A stretch of 64,000 nucleotides of DNA from Candidatus Chloroploca mongolica. Its GTDB lineage: Bacteria; Chloroflexota; Chloroflexia; Chloroflexales; Chloroflexaceae. Made by a program: the position numbers and the translations under genes. The notes under the pieces are model-generated. The model saw only the letters and a list, made by a program, of their open reading frames with translations. It was not told where the DNA came from and searched no databases. The stretch is taken from positions 1-64,000 of the forward strand of contig NZ_SIJK02000018.1 in NCBI RefSeq assembly GCF_004762035.2. Reading direction: 5' to 3'. This document shows, in pieces, positions 17,935-27,489 of this stretch; position 1 is the first letter of the stretch; each line of letters begins with the position of its first letter.

Positions 17935-18996
17935 ATGCGTATGCTTGTGAGTCTTCGTATCCTTGCAATGGTGATGCTCGCCACAATCATCCTGGCGGCA
18001 TGTGGTGCTCAGCCCGCAGCACCAGCCGCAGCACCAGCGACAGATGTTCCGGCTGCAGCACCAGCGACAGAGGTTCCAGCGGCAGCAGCCCCCGAAGCTT
18101 GCCCGCGCCCAGCCGAGATGGATGAACGTTTTTGTGACGCCGATGGCGATCTTGTGGCCGATGCGCCGACTGATCCTGCCCTGTGGGTCAACCCAGATAC
18201 CCTGATCTTTGCGTATACCCCGGTCGAAGATCCAGCGGTCTACCGCGATGTCTGGTCTGATTTCCTTGCGCACATGGAAGCAGTTACAGGCAAGAAGGTT
18301 GAGTTCTTCCCGGTCGAGTCGAATGCCGCCCAGCTTGAAGCAATGCGCGCCGGTCGCCTGCATGTTGCCGGCTTTAACACTGGCAGCAACCCCTTTGCCG
18401 TCAACTTTTCCGGCTTTGTGCCGTTTGCGATGATGGCCGCCGAAGATGGCTCCTTTGGGTATGAAATGGAAATTATCGTGCCTGCCGGGAGTGATGTTCA
18501 AGCCATCGAAGATCTGCGTGGTCGCCAGATCGCCTTCACTGCACCAACGTCGAACTCGGGCTTCAAGGCACCGTCGGCCCTGCTCGACGCCCAGTTTGGC
18601 ATGGTTGAAGGAACTGATTTCGAGGCAACCTTCTCGGGTGGTCACGACAACTCGATCCTGGGTGTTGCCAACGAAGACTATGAGGCTGCGGCGATTGCCA
18701 ACTCGGTCATGACCCGTATGATCGAGCGTGGTGCTTTGACAGCAGACCAGATCCGCACGATCTACACCTCAGACACCTTCCCCACCACCGGCTATGGCCA
18801 TGTCTACAACCTTGACCCGGCCCTGGCCGAGAAGGTGCGCGAGGCTTTCTTTAGCTTCGAGTGGGCTGGTTCATCGCTTGAAGAAGAATTTAGCAAGTCG
18901 GGCGAAGCTCAGTTCATTCCAATTACCTACAAAGAGTACTGGGCCGTGATTCGCGAAATTGACGCCGCGCTTGGGGTTGTCTATACGCAACCGTAG
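17935..18996 (+). CDS. phnD: Phosphonate/phosphate ABC transporter substrate-binding lipoprotein
   Basis: A 353-residue PhnD-family periplasmic binding protein. Residues 1-23 are a lipoprotein signal ending in the lipobox LAAC (Cys23), followed by an Ala/Pro-rich tether with a short duplicated unit (ATDVPAAAP / ATEVPAAA) and then the binding domain. PhnD-like motifs include the VESNAAQLEAMRAGRLHVAGF segment, the FTAPTSNSGFKAPSALL hinge and the HDNSILGVANEDYEAAAI region. AAAGGA lies about 10 nt upstream of the ATG. It is the first gene of phnD-phnC-phnE-phnE, downstream of the candidate Pho box, so induction by phosphate starvation is expected. The ligand could be phosphonate, phosphite or phosphate; sequence alone does not decide. 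Confidence 0.92.
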   Translation: MRMLVSLRILAMVMLATIILAACGAQPAAPAAAPATDVPAAAPATEVPAAAAPEACPRPAEMDERFCDADGDLVADAPTDPALWVNPDTLIFAYTPVEDPAVYRDVWSDFLAHMEAVTGKKVEFFPVESNAAQLEAMRAGRLHVAGFNTGSNPFAVNFSGFVPFAMMAAEDGSFGYEMEIIVPAGSDVQAIEDLRGRQIAFTAPTSNSGFKAPSALLDAQFGMVEGTDFEATFSGGHDNSILGVANEDYEAAAIANSVMTRMIERGALTADQIRTIYTSDTFPTTGYGHVYNLDPALAEKVREAFFSFEWAGSSLEEEFSKSGEAQFIPITYKEYWAVIREIDAALGVVYTQP

Positions 18997-19024
18997 AGAC
19001 CGTAAGATAGAGTGCGTCACTTGT

Positions 19025-19071
19025 TATCTTCGCCCGATGCGCCCGTTTCACGGGCGCATCGGGCGAAGATA
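19025..19071 (+). terminator. 21-bp hairpin between phnD and phnC
   Basis: Arms 19025-19045 and 19051-19071 pair perfectly around TTTCA. It sits in the 113-bp gap between the binding-protein gene and the ATPase gene. Such hairpins usually partly terminate transcription or protect upstream mRNA, giving more binding protein than membrane components. Confidence 0.7.
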
Positions 19072-19109
19072 TAGTGATGCTTGAGCCAAGAGAAGAGAGG
19101 CCCGACTGC

Positions 19110-19937
19110 ATGTTACGTCTCGAACAGATTGTAAAAAAATATCCCACGGGCGACCATGCCCTCAGAGGAGTCGATCTTGAGGTGCCTGAGCATCAAGTTA
19201 TGGCGCTGATTGGCCCTTCCGGGGCAGGCAAGAGTACCTTGATCCGGTGTATCAATCGCCTGGTCGAGCCAACCTCGGGGCGTATCTGGCTGAAAGATCT
19301 GGAAATGGTCAGCCTCAATGCACGCGAATTACGCCGTGCCCGACGCCGGATCGGGATGATCTTTCAGGAGTATGCCCTCGTCGAACGCCTGACGGTGATG
19401 GAAAATGTGCTTTCGGGGCGTCTGGGGTATGTCGGTTTCTGGCAAAGCTGGTTTCGCCGGTTTCCTCAGACCGATATTGATCATGCGTTTATGTTGCTTG
19501 ACCGGGTCGGCCTCGCCGAGTTTGCTGATAAACGAGCCGACGCACTCTCGGGTGGGCAGCGCCAGCGCGTCGGTATTGCCCGTGCGCTCATCCAACAACC
19601 CGATCTTCTGCTGGTTGACGAACCTACCGCCAGCCTTGACCCCAAAACTTCCCGTCAAATTATGCGCCTCATCACCGAGCTTGCCCGCGAGCGCAACCTG
19701 GCGGTGATCATCAATATCCACGATGTGCCCCTTGCCCAGATGTTTGCCCAACGCATTGTTGGCTTGCGCCAGGGCACTCTCGTGTATGACGGAACGCCCG
19801 AAGGCCTGACTGCTGACCGCCTGACTGATATTTATGGCGAAGAGAACTGGGAAGGTCAGTTCAAGGCCGAAGAAGATCTTTCAACCGAAGAGCAAGCTCA
19901 GATCGCCGATGCCAGGCGGTTTGATCCGGTGGTGTAG
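19110..19937 (+). CDS. phnC: Phosphonate/phosphate ABC transporter ATP-binding protein
   Basis: A 275-residue ABC ATPase: Walker [10 protein letters not shown] (about 35-43), Q-loop FQEYALV, signature [15 protein letters not shown], Walker [14 protein letters not shown], and the H-loop in INIHDV. The [20 protein letters not shown] segment is typical of PhnC. The start chosen is the ATG at 19110, because AGAAGAGAGG lies 9 nt upstream and the [12 protein letters not shown] beginning fits the family; an upstream in-frame start at 19074 would add 12 atypical residues. It is followed after 2 nt by the first permease gene. Confidence 0.93.
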   Translation: MLRLEQIVKKYPTGDHALRGVDLEVPEHQVMALIGPSGAGKSTLIRCINRLVEPTSGRIWLKDLEMVSLNARELRRARRRIGMIFQEYALVERLTVMENVLSGRLGYVGFWQSWFRRFPQTDIDHAFMLLDRVGLAEFADKRADALSGGQRQRVGIARALIQQPDLLLVDEPTASLDPKTSRQIMRLITELARERNLAVIINIHDVPLAQMFAQRIVGLRQGTLVYDGTPEGLTADRLTDIYGEENWEGQFKAEEDLSTEEQAQIADARRFDPVV

Positions 19938-19939
19938 CT

Positions 19940-20746
19940 ATGAGCATCAAGGCACCTTCAACCCGAGGCTGGCGCCCACCGCCACTCATTAGTGATCCAC
20001 GCCTGCGCTGGTTGATCATCATTGGTGTGGTCGTCTATCTCTACTTTGCGCTTAGTTCGGTCAATATCAATGTTGAGCGCCTTATCCGTGGCCTTGATCG
20101 GGGCAGCCGCATGTTCGCCGGCTTTCTGCAACCCGATTTCACAACCCGTTGGCGCGATATTCAGGCCGGCCTCATCGAGAGTCTGACCATGACGGTTGTC
20201 TCCACCGTTATCGGGATCATTATTTCGATTCCGATTGGCTTTGGCGCAGCCCGCAATATGGCGCCTATGCCGATCTATCTCTTCTGCCGGGGCTTGATCA
20301 CGATCTCGCGCACCTTTCAAGAGGTGATTATCGCGATCGTCTTTGTCGTCATGTTTGGCTTTGGGCCACTGGCCGGTGTGTTGACCCTGAGCTTCGCGAC
20401 GATTGGCTTTCTGGCGAAACTGCTCGCCGAAGATATCGAAGAGATTGACGCGGCCCAGGTCGAAGCGACCCGCACAACCGGTGCTTCATGGCTCCAGACG
20501 GTTACCTATGGTGTCTTGCCACAGGTCTCACCTCGCCTCGTTGGCCTCAGCATCTATCGCTTTGATATCAACCTGCGCGAGTCGGCGATCGTCGGCGTCG
20601 TCGGCGCCGGAGGCATTGGCGCAACATTGCAAACAGCGTTTACACGGTATGATTTTGATATTGCCAGTGCTATTTTAATTATCATTATTGTACTCGTTAT
20701 GATCACCGAACTGATCTCAAGTTATATCCGGCGGAGGCTCCAATAA
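19940..20746 (+). CDS. phnE: Phosphonate/phosphate ABC transporter permease 1
   Basis: A 268-residue inner-membrane permease with about six hydrophobic segments. The EAA-type cytoplasmic loop reads IDAAQVEATRTTGASWLQTVTYGVLPQ, and the family motif NLRESAIVGVVGAGGIG is present. It pairs with the next gene, which starts 1 nt inside its stop (TAATG), so two PhnE-type subunits form a heterodimeric channel. This two-permease arrangement is common in Phn/Ptx transporters. Confidence 0.92.
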   Translation: MSIKAPSTRGWRPPPLISDPRLRWLIIIGVVVYLYFALSSVNINVERLIRGLDRGSRMFAGFLQPDFTTRWRDIQAGLIESLTMTVVSTVIGIIISIPIGFGAARNMAPMPIYLFCRGLITISRTFQEVIIAIVFVVMFGFGPLAGVLTLSFATIGFLAKLLAEDIEEIDAAQVEATRTTGASWLQTVTYGVLPQVSPRLVGLSIYRFDINLRESAIVGVVGAGGIGATLQTAFTRYDFDIASAILIIIIVLVMITELISSYIRRRLQ

Positions 20747-21558
20747 TGCCAGTCTCTCTCGAACAGGATCGACGGGTCTGGCAACGGTACGACCGGGCCA
20801 CCGTGCTCAAGCGATGGGCCTGGTGGATTGTCGCGACGATTGTCGTCCTCGGCTGCTGGCAAATCATTTCGGGGGCAACACGGTGGGAGTTTGTCGCTGA
20901 TGCGCCCCAACAGCTTGCGCAACTTGTCGTTCGTGCGTTTCCACCCCGCTGGGACTACATGAGCGAGTTGTGGAAGCCGTTGTGGGATACCGTCAACATT
21001 GCGACCCTGGGCACCCTCGTGGGGCTCATCATCGCCTTTCCCGTGGCCTTTCTCGCAGCGCGCAATACGACGCCGCATCCGGTGATCCGCATCATTGCCC
21101 TGCTGATCATTGTCGTGTCACGCTCGGTCAATTCACTGATCTGGGCGCTCATGCTCGTGGCGCTGATTGGCCCGGGGTTACTCGCAGGCATTATCGCGAT
21201 TGGCCTGCGCTCGATCGGTTTTCTTGGCAAACTCTTCTATGAAGCGATTGAAGAGACAAGCATCGAGCCAATTGAGGCGATTGCATCCACCGGCGCCAGT
21301 CGCTTCCAGGTACTGACCTACGCCTATCTCCCACAGGTACTGCCAGCCTTTACCGGTGTGACCGTCTTTCGCTGGGATATCAATATCCGCGAGTCAACCG
21401 TGCTCGGCCTTGTCGGCGCAGGTGGCCTGGGCATTGCCTTGAATTCCTCGATCAATTCGCTGCAATGGGATCGGGCAGGTATGATCTTTGTGGTCATCTT
21501 TGTGATGGTGCTGATCAGCGAGTGGATCTCAGCACGTGTGCGCAAGGCGATTATTTAA
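20746..21558 (+). CDS. phnE: Phosphonate/phosphate ABC transporter permease 2
   Basis: A 270-residue second PhnE-type permease. Hydrophobic segments alternate with loops; the coupling loop is IEPIEAIASTGASRFQVLTYAYLPQVLP, and NIRESTVLGLVGAGGLGIAL closes the core. It resembles permease 1 in layout but is clearly diverged, so the duplication is not recent. It is the last gene of the operon, followed 8 bp later by a strong hairpin. Confidence 0.92.
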   Translation: MPVSLEQDRRVWQRYDRATVLKRWAWWIVATIVVLGCWQIISGATRWEFVADAPQQLAQLVVRAFPPRWDYMSELWKPLWDTVNIATLGTLVGLIIAFPVAFLAARNTTPHPVIRIIALLIIVVSRSVNSLIWALMLVALIGPGLLAGIIAIGLRSIGFLGKLFYEAIEETSIEPIEAIASTGASRFQVLTYAYLPQVLPAFTGVTVFRWDINIRESTVLGLVGAGGLGIALNSSINSLQWDRAGMIFVVIFVMVLISEWISARVRKAII

Positions 21559-21565
21559 ACGGGAT

Positions 21566-21600
21566 ACCAAAACCAACCAGCGAAGCTGGTTGGTTTTGGT
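21566..21600. terminator. 16-bp perfect hairpin, bidirectional terminator
   Basis: ACCAAAACCAACCAGC at 21566-21581 pairs with 21585-21600 around a GAA loop. The stem has A-rich and T-rich flanks on either side of the CAGC/GCTG core, so it can terminate the phn operon (plus) and msrB (minus), which converge here. Confidence 0.82.
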
Positions 21601-21617
21601 TGTCTCCGTAACCGCAG

Positions 21618-22061
21618 CTAGCGGAAGAGCGCGGCGTATTCGCCGTAGCCCTCTTCCTCCAGTTTCGAGGCAGGAATGAAGCGGAGCGAGGCCGAATTCA
21701 TGCAATAGCGCATGCCTGTCGGCGCAGGCCCATCATCGAAGACATGGCCCAGATGCGAGTCGCCGTTGCGTGAACGAACCTCGGTGCGTGTCATCCAGAG
21801 TTTGCGATCAGTACGGGTGATGACATGGTCAGGTTCGAGTGGTTTGGTAAAACTCGGCCACCCGGTTCCCGAGTCAAACTTGTCGAGCGAGCTAAAGAGC
21901 GGCTCGCCCGAGACGACATCCACGTAAATCCCCGGTTCTTTGTTATCCCAGTACTCATTGTGAAAGGCTGGCTCGGTACCTTCGTGCTGGGTCACTTTAT
22001 ACTGCGTTGGGGTCAAGCGCTCGCGCAATTCGCTCTCTGCCGGCTTGGTGTATGTTTTCAT
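21618..22061 (-). CDS. msrB: Peptide-methionine (R)-S-oxide reductase
   Basis: A 147-residue stand-alone MsrB domain that repairs oxidised methionine in proteins. Conserved blocks are [20 protein letters not shown], the [12 protein letters not shown] segment and the catalytic [11 protein letters not shown], with the active Cys in the last. The two CxxC zinc motifs of many MsrB proteins are absent, so it belongs to the zinc-free form. No MsrA domain is attached or adjacent. It is divergent from a hydrolase gene and shares an intergenic 21-bp inverted repeat with it. Confidence 0.95.
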   Translation of the reverse strand: MKTYTKPAESELRERLTPTQYKVTQHEGTEPAFHNEYWDNKEPGIYVDVVSGEPLFSSLDKFDSGTGWPSFTKPLEPDHVITRTDRKLWMTRTEVRSRNGDSHLGHVFDDGPAPTGMRYCMNSASLRFIPASKLEEEGYGEYAALFR

Positions 22062-22094
22062 GCAAAATGCTCCTTTTGAATAGTCTTTACCTAT

Positions 22095-22150
22095 CTATTG
22101 TACCTCAAAATGTACATGGCTGCCGCCCCGTACATTTTGAGGTACAATAG
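22095..22150. repeat. Perfect 21-bp inverted repeat in msrB/hydrolase divergent promoter
   Basis: Arms CTATTGTACCTCAAAATGTAC (22095-22115, given here as landmark ends CTATTG and TGTAC) and 22130-22150 are exact reverse complements around a 14-nt centre. The repeat lies between two divergent starts. It could be a dimeric or tetrameric regulator site, or a hairpin in the hydrolase leader. Confidence 0.75.
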
Positions 22151-22190
22151 CGAAGATACAAGCAAAAAAGTAATCCCTTACGGCAACCCT

Positions 22191-23099
22191 ATGCAAACAG
22201 GTTCTTCATTACGCTCCTTGTTGCTCACGACGGCGCTCGGTCTTGCGGGCGGGGCCGTCGGGGCAACCTGGTATGTGACCAACCGCGTCAGTCCCGAACC
22301 GCGCCGCTCGTTTATGGATAGCTATACGTTTACCCCATGGGAACTGGGCATCCCTTTTGAGACCGTCAGTTTTGTCGCCCGCGATGGATTACGCCTGCGT
22401 GGCTGGTGGCTGGTTCACGAGGCACCTCGCGGTGTGGTGATCGGGTGCCACGGGCACGGTGGCACCAAAGATGATCTGCTCGGCATTGGCTCGCAGCTCT
22501 GGCAGGCCGGGTATAGTGTGCTGGTTTTTGATTTTCGCGGGCGCGGTGACTCAGATCCTTGGCCGCAGACATTGGTGAGCCGCGAGGTTGACGATCTGCA
22601 TGCCGCCGTTGCGTTTGCTGCCGAGCGTGCGCCAGCGTTGCCCATTGGTGTCGTCGGGTTCTCGATGGGTGCCGCGGTCGCACTGCTCGCCGCGGCGAGT
22701 GAGCCACGCATTGCGGCAGTTGTCGCCGATAGTGCCTTTACCTCAGGCAGCGATGTGGTCGCGCACGGCATTCGTGCAACCCTGCGCATTCCTGCCGCTA
22801 TGCTGGTGATTGCCGCCGACGAGCTTGTCCATCGCCGCCACGGGTATCGCTTTAGCCATGTGCGCCCGCTCGATGCGATCAGCCAGCTTGCCCCTCGCCC
22901 GGTGATGATCATCCACGGCCAGGACGATAGCCTCGTGCCAGTTGCCCACGCCCACCGCCTCTATGCGGCGGCCAGTGAACCACGTACCCTCTGGGTTGTG
23001 CCAGGGGTCGAACACTGCGGCGGCTATTTTCTTGACCGGCCTGAGTATTGTCACCGTGTCCGTAGCTTCTTCGCTCAATATCTGGGTAGTCTCAGTTGA
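22191..23099 (+). CDS. Membrane-anchored alpha/beta hydrolase
   Basis: A 302-residue serine hydrolase (from ATG 22191). An N-terminal hydrophobic segment (about 7-29) suggests a membrane anchor facing out. The catalytic triad is visible: nucleophile elbow GFSMG, acid Asp in HGQDDSLVP, and His in PGVEHCGGY. The HGHGGTKDD segment forms the oxyanion region. An upstream TTG at 22098 would give 31 more residues, but these fall in the inverted-repeat leader and do not resemble protein. The stop overlaps the TTG start of trmD by 4 nt. The substrate is unknown (esterase, thioesterase or peptidase are all possible). Confidence 0.85.
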   Translation: MQTGSSLRSLLLTTALGLAGGAVGATWYVTNRVSPEPRRSFMDSYTFTPWELGIPFETVSFVARDGLRLRGWWLVHEAPRGVVIGCHGHGGTKDDLLGIGSQLWQAGYSVLVFDFRGRGDSDPWPQTLVSREVDDLHAAVAFAAERAPALPIGVVGFSMGAAVALLAAASEPRIAAVVADSAFTSGSDVVAHGIRATLRIPAAMLVIAADELVHRRHGYRFSHVRPLDAISQLAPRPVMIIHGQDDSLVPVAHAHRLYAAASEPRTLWVVPGVEHCGGYFLDRPEYCHRVRSFFAQYLGSLS

Positions 23100-23833
23100 A
23101 ATTCGATCTTTTGACGCTCTTCCCGGCAATGTTTACCGGGCCATTGACCGAAAGCATCCTCAAACGGGCGCAGCAGGCCGAACACATTACGGTGCAGATG
23201 CACAATATTCGTGACTGGGCCACCGACCGCCATCGCACCGCCGACGATGCCCCCTATGGAGGCGGCGCGGGTATGGTGATGAAAGCCGAACCGCTGGCCG
23301 CCGCGATTCGCGCCGTGCGTGGCGATGAAGCGCCACCGGTGATTCTGCTCAGCCCTGATGGCGAACCTTTTACCCAGGCGCTCGCCCACGAGTTGGCGAC
23401 CTACCCGCGCCTGCTGCTCGTCTGTGGGCACTATGAGGGCGTCGACGAACGGGTACGCGAGCACCTGATCACCCGCGAAATCAGCATTGGCGATTATGTC
23501 CTGACGGGCGGCGAACTGGCCGCGATGGTCATCGTTGATGCCGTTGCCCGCCTGGTACCGGGCGTCATTGATGCCGCGTCGATCACCGAAGAGAGTCACA
23601 GCGACTCTCTGCTCGAATACCCACACTACACTCGCCCTGCCGTCTGGGACGGGCACGCCGTGCCGCCGGTCTTGCTGTCGGGGCACCACGGCGAAGTCGC
23701 TCGCTGGCGTCGCCAGGAACGCCTGCGTCGTACCTGGCTGCGTCGGCCCGATTTGCTTGAACGTGCCAATGCGGCTGGCTTGCTCACCGACACCGACCGC
23801 GCCTTTCTCGCATCATTGCAAGCGCCGGATTGA
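23096..23833 (+). CDS. trmD: tRNA (guanine-37-N1)-methyltransferase
   Basis: A 245-residue SPOUT methyltransferase that makes m1G37 in tRNAs reading CNN codons, preventing +1 frameshifts. The trefoil-knot SAM site is seen in [15 protein letters not shown] and [15 protein letters not shown]. The N-terminal [13 protein letters not shown] and [10 protein letters not shown] are family signatures. The start is TTG at 23096, because the [10 protein letters not shown] motif begins there, coupled by 4-nt overlap to the hydrolase. The usual rpsP-rimM-rplS neighbours are absent; instead it is followed by another RNA-methyltransferase-like gene. Confidence 0.96.
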   Translation: MKFDLLTLFPAMFTGPLTESILKRAQQAEHITVQMHNIRDWATDRHRTADDAPYGGGAGMVMKAEPLAAAIRAVRGDEAPPVILLSPDGEPFTQALAHELATYPRLLLVCGHYEGVDERVREHLITREISIGDYVLTGGELAAMVIVDAVARLVPGVIDAASITEESHSDSLLEYPHYTRPAVWDGHAVPPVLLSGHHGEVARWRRQERLRRTWLRRPDLLERANAAGLLTDTDRAFLASLQAPD

Positions 23834-23853
23834 ACAGTTGCGGAAACATTGTT

Positions 23854-24894
23854 ATGCCATATCACCTTGAAGTTGTCGTCGCCGCCGGTTTAGAAAGCCT
23901 TGCCCGTGAAGAGATCCAGCGCCTTGGGCGGGGCACACGTCTCGCACCAGGTCAAACTCCGGGTGTTCTGACCGTCCACTACGATGGCTCCTTGCAACGG
24001 CTCTTTACGTTGCGCCTGGCAACCTCGGTCTACCTGGTCAAACACTTCGCCATTCCCCGCCCGCGCGCCCTGCTTGGCGATCAGCATCTGCGCACCGCCC
24101 TGGGGCTTGCCGAAACAGCGCTGAACCTCCATCCTCGCGGCAGCTTTCAAACGCTCTATCTCAGTGCCGCCGGTGCAGAATCTTCCGTCCTGACACGGCT
24201 CAAAGATGAACTGAGCACGAGCCTCGGGCTACAACTCGGGCAAGAGGATGGCGATCTGCTCGTGCGCTTGCGGCGCGGCACAGGCGGGCATGGCTGGGAT
24301 CTGCTCGTACGCCTGACGCCACGGCCATTGGCAACCCGAGCGTGGCGCGTCTGCAATCGCGAGGGGGCGTTGAATGGCCCGGTCGCCCATGCGATGGCCC
24401 TGCTGACCCACCCAGAACCCGATGACCTCTATCTCAACCTGGGATGCGGCTCCGGGACACTGCTGATCGAACGGCTGCAACTCGGTCGAACCCAACGCGC
24501 CATTGGCTGCGATACAAACAGTGAAGCCCTGGCATGCACCCGCACCAACCTTGAGGCGGCCAAGCTAATGGATCGCTGCGAAATCACGCCCTGGGACGCC
24601 CGGAAGTTACCGTTGCCGGATGGCAGTGTTAATGTCATCACCGCCGATCTGCCCTTTGGTCATCTGGTCGGCAGCCACAACGAAAACCTTGAGCTCTACC
24701 CGGCACTCTTGCAAGAAGCCGCTCGGGTTGCCCGCCCCCACGCCCGCTGCGCCCTGCTCTCGCACGAAGTACGCCTGATGGAACACCTGCTCGCAACGAT
24801 GACCACCTGGCGCCTCATCGAGAACCTGCGGGTAGATCTCGGTGGGCTCTACCCACGGATCTTTCTGCTACGCCGCACCAACCAGAGCGTCTGA
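23854..24894 (+). CDS. THUMP-domain class I RNA methyltransferase (Trm14/RlmKL-like)
   Basis: A 346-residue protein. The N-terminal part (about 1-150) looks like an NFLD/THUMP RNA-binding module (YHLEVVVAAGLESLAREEIQRL). The C-terminal class I SAM domain has motif I LYLNLGCGSGTLLIE, the acidic IGCDTNSEALACTRTN loop, and the catalytic DLPFG tetrapeptide, a variant of (N/D)PP(Y/F) used for guanine-N2 methylation. The ATG at 23854 is chosen over the overlapping TTG at 23830, because MPYHLEVV is the natural family start. It is co-transcribed with trmD, supporting a tRNA or rRNA target; the exact nucleotide is unknown. Confidence 0.83.
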   Translation: MPYHLEVVVAAGLESLAREEIQRLGRGTRLAPGQTPGVLTVHYDGSLQRLFTLRLATSVYLVKHFAIPRPRALLGDQHLRTALGLAETALNLHPRGSFQTLYLSAAGAESSVLTRLKDELSTSLGLQLGQEDGDLLVRLRRGTGGHGWDLLVRLTPRPLATRAWRVCNREGALNGPVAHAMALLTHPEPDDLYLNLGCGSGTLLIERLQLGRTQRAIGCDTNSEALACTRTNLEAAKLMDRCEITPWDARKLPLPDGSVNVITADLPFGHLVGSHNENLELYPALLQEAARVARPHARCALLSHEVRLMEHLLATMTTWRLIENLRVDLGGLYPRIFLLRRTNQSV

Positions 24895-24902
24895 GACGTG
24901 CA

Positions 24903-24967
24903 AAGCCGCTGCTTGACGCACAAAAAAGCCAGCTACGCTGACTTTTTTGTGTGTCAAGCAGCGGCTT
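24903..24967. terminator. 26-bp near-perfect hairpin between convergent genes
   Basis: Arms 24903-24928 and 24942-24967 pair with one G-U position, capped by a second CAGC-TAC-GCTG mini-stem. A-rich and T-rich runs lie in the arms, allowing termination in both directions. The stop codon of the minus-strand coiled-coil gene overlaps the right arm. Confidence 0.8.
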
Positions 24968-26066
24968 ATAACGCGGCTTCGCCACCCTTCGCCTCGATGA
25001 GGGCAGTCTGGTTACGTTCCACAACCCCGCGCAACGACAACAGCAACGCATTGAGCCGTTCCATCTCACGACGCTCGATCTCGGTGATGCGCGCAATATG
25101 CGTCTGATCAGTCACCTCCATCTTGGACACTGTTGCCGTCAGACGTTGCTCGATCTCGCGAATATAGCTATCAATCCGTTCTAGCCAATTGGTCAACTGA
25201 CGCAAATGCTGCTCATCGGCCTCTTGCAAATCACCAATCTTCTCATCAGCCTGCTGCCGCACATCCTCCAACCGCTCCTGATTCATCAAAAAGCGCTCGG
25301 TCGAAATACGCTCGATGCGCTTAATTTCGGCATTGATATCAGGAAACTTGCTAGCAATTTCGGTAATCTGTCCGGGAAGGGTTTCAGCAAAGAGATTGAC
25401 ATGCTGGCGGATCTCATCAATGCGTTCAATGCGCGAGGCATGCTCTTGCAACACGGGGAAGACATCGGCCACCAGTTGTTGCGCTTCAACCGCCTGACGG
25501 CGCAGGCTCTGCTTCTCAATTTGCAACTCGTCATTGACGCGGCGAACTTCTTGCACCGTCGCGGTGTCAGCCTCACGCAGGCGGTCGAGTTGAAGCAAAA
25601 TCTGGCGCTGGCGATCATCAAATTCCTTCAGCTGCGCCTGAAGCGACGGGATCTGCTGCTCGACATGCTCAACCCGCCCGAGCCATGAGGCAATATAATC
25701 ACGATCAGTCTTGCGGGCTTCAGCAATCTGCTGGATCTGCGTCTGAAGATCGCGAATCGGGCGCACCCCTTCGTCAATCTTGACCAGCGCCCCGGCGACC
25801 TCTTTGCGCAAATTCGTCACATCGCGACGAACGGTCTCGGTTGCCTGGGCAACCTCATTCGTATGGCGCTCAAAAAGGGTCTGAACCTGGGTCACCATAC
25901 CCTCAGTCTTCCGCACCTGCTCAACTACCAGATTATATTTGTTCGTCTGCTCTTTGATCAAGCGACGGAGTTCATCGATCTGGCCCTGGAGATAAACAAC
26001 CTGCGATTGCGCATGCGAACGCAACCGCTCTTCTTCATATTTGACCGTCAAATCAGGATTGGTCAT
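24966..26066 (-). CDS. Long coiled-coil protein of unknown function
   Basis: A 366-residue protein rich in Glu, Gln, Arg, Leu and Ile with heptad-like spacing almost throughout and very few Gly or Pro, so an extended coiled-coil rod is predicted. There is no signal peptide or membrane helix and it is likely cytoplasmic. It starts 14 nt after hisA and is probably co-transcribed with the his genes. Coiled-coil rods of this sort serve in cytoskeleton, chromosome or polarity functions in filamentous bacteria, but no family was recognised and no function is claimed. Confidence 0.75.
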   Translation of the reverse strand: MTNPDLTVKYEEERLRSHAQSQVVYLQGQIDELRRLIKEQTNKYNLVVEQVRKTEGMVTQVQTLFERHTNEVAQATETVRRDVTNLRKEVAGALVKIDEGVRPIRDLQTQIQQIAEARKTDRDYIASWLGRVEHVEQQIPSLQAQLKEFDDRQRQILLQLDRLREADTATVQEVRRVNDELQIEKQSLRRQAVEAQQLVADVFPVLQEHASRIERIDEIRQHVNLFAETLPGQITEIASKFPDINAEIKRIERISTERFLMNQERLEDVRQQADEKIGDLQEADEQHLRQLTNWLERIDSYIREIEQRLTATVSKMEVTDQTHIARITEIERREMERLNALLLSLRGVVERNQTALIEAKGGEAAL

Positions 26067-26080
26067 ACAAACACCCTTCG

Positions 26081-26794
26081 CTATCGTAACGCCGCAAGAG
26101 CCTGCGGCAAATCAATGTTGCCATCATAAAGCGCTTTACCCACGATGGCCCCTTCGACCCCCAGCAAGGCAAGGCGCTGCAAATGGGCAATCTCGGCGAT
26201 GCCCCCGCTCGCAATCAAGGCAGGCCCATTGGGATCGAGCAGTGCCGCCATCGCTTCAAAATTCGGCTCGGTCAGGGTACCATCACGGCTAATATCGGTA
26301 TAGATAATGCGTTGCACCCCGAGGTCAGCCATACGACGTACCAGATCAGTCGCCCAGACGTCCGCCGTTGCGAGCCAACCGGCGGTTGCCACCTTGCCAT
26401 TGCGGGCATCCACGCCAACAATGACCCGTTCAGCAAACCGTTCAAGCAGGCGGGAAACAAGTGCAACATCTTCAACCGCCGCCGTCCCAAGAATGATTCG
26501 CTCAACCCCAAGGTTCAGCACGGTCTCAATATCGTGGTCGCGGCGCAACCCGCCCCCCAGTTGCACCGGGATCGTCACGGCCCGGACAATCGCACGCACG
26601 GCCTCAAGATTGGTCGGTTGACCATAGCGCGCTCCATCAAGGTCAACGACATGCAAACGGGACGCCCCCTGGGCCTCCCACTGGCGTGCCATTGCTGCCG
26701 GATCATCGCTATAGACGGTCGTCTGGGCAAAATCACCCTGAAAGAGCCGCACACAGCGCCCATCTTTCAGATCAATCGCAGGTATGATTTCCAT
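26081..26794 (-). CDS. hisA: Phosphoribosylformimino-5-aminoimidazole carboxamide ribotide isomerase
   Basis: A 237-residue TIM barrel that performs the Amadori isomerisation (ProFAR to PRFAR) in histidine synthesis. [22 protein letters not shown] carries the first catalytic Asp (PAIDLKDG), and the second Asp is in YTDISRDGT. Phosphate loops QLGGGLR and IASGGIA are intact. The start overlaps hisH by one base (TAATG). No hisF is adjacent in the window. Confidence 0.96.
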   Translation of the reverse strand: MEIIPAIDLKDGRCVRLFQGDFAQTTVYSDDPAAMARQWEAQGASRLHVVDLDGARYGQPTNLEAVRAIVRAVTIPVQLGGGLRRDHDIETVLNLGVERIILGTAAVEDVALVSRLLERFAERVIVGVDARNGKVATAGWLATADVWATDLVRRMADLGVQRIIYTDISRDGTLTEPNFEAMAALLDPNGPALIASGGIAEIAHLQRLALLGVEGAIVGKALYDGNIDLPQALAALR

Positions 26795-27486
26795 TAGCTG
26801 TTTGAGGTAGTGGCAGGAGGCTCGGCCCGTCCAGAGTCAGGCCCCCCACCAGATATTCCATGCCTATGGGCAGCAAAGTTGACAAAATTACGCAGCAACT
26901 GGAGCCCATAGCGTCCAGATTTTTCAGGATGAAACTGCACCGCAACCAGATTGTTGCGGATAAGCACCGACGGAAAACCCAGGCCATAATCGGTCTGACC
27001 GGCGACCACTGCAGGATCATCGACTGCGCAATAGTACGAATGGACAAAATAGAAATCAGTGCCATCGGGAATCCCCACAAACAGGGGATGAGCGGCGAAA
27101 GCCGGGCGATAGTGAACCTGATTCCAGCCGATCTGCGGGATCTTGCCCGCCTCGTCAGGTAACCGTTGCACGGCACCTCCAACAACCCCGAGGCAGGCGT
27201 GATCACCAAATTCAGTGCTTGTCGCAAGCAAAACCTGCATCCCAACACAGATCCCCAGGAAGGGGCAACCACTTGCCACCAGGTCGGGCAACACTGTGGC
27301 CATCCCCATCTGTTGCAGGCTCTGCATGGTATCCGCCGTTGCACCGACACCGGGCAACACCACGGCATCTGCTTGTGACAGATCCTCGGGGCGCTCGGTC
27401 ACAAAGAGATCCGCCCCAACCGCCTGCAAGGCCCGCACTGCATTGGGCAGATTGCCTGCCCCATAATTAATCACGGCAATTTTCAT
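26794..27486 (-). CDS. hisH: Imidazole glycerol phosphate synthase, glutaminase subunit
   Basis: A 230-residue class I glutamine amidotransferase that supplies ammonia to HisF. The nucleophile Cys lies in LGICVGMQ near residue 80, and the His/Glu pair in [17 protein letters not shown] begins the family core. The last about 20 residues (Gly, Pro and Ser rich) extend beyond the usual HisH end. It lies just downstream of a histone-deacetylase-family gene (3-nt gap) and is coupled to hisA. Confidence 0.96.
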   Translation of the reverse strand: MKIAVINYGAGNLPNAVRALQAVGADLFVTERPEDLSQADAVVLPGVGATADTMQSLQQMGMATVLPDLVASGCPFLGICVGMQVLLATSTEFGDHACLGVVGGAVQRLPDEAGKIPQIGWNQVHYRPAFAAHPLFVGIPDGTDFYFVHSYYCAVDDPAVVAGQTDYGLGFPSVLIRNNLVAVQFHPEKSGRYGLQLLRNFVNFAAHRHGISGGGPDSGRAEPPATTSNS

Positions 27487-27489
27487 ACG

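Noticed and set aside
22098-22190. Longer hydrolase start at a TTG
   Set aside because: The added 31 residues come from the inverted-repeat leader and do not look like protein; the ATG at 22191 begins a normal anchor segment.
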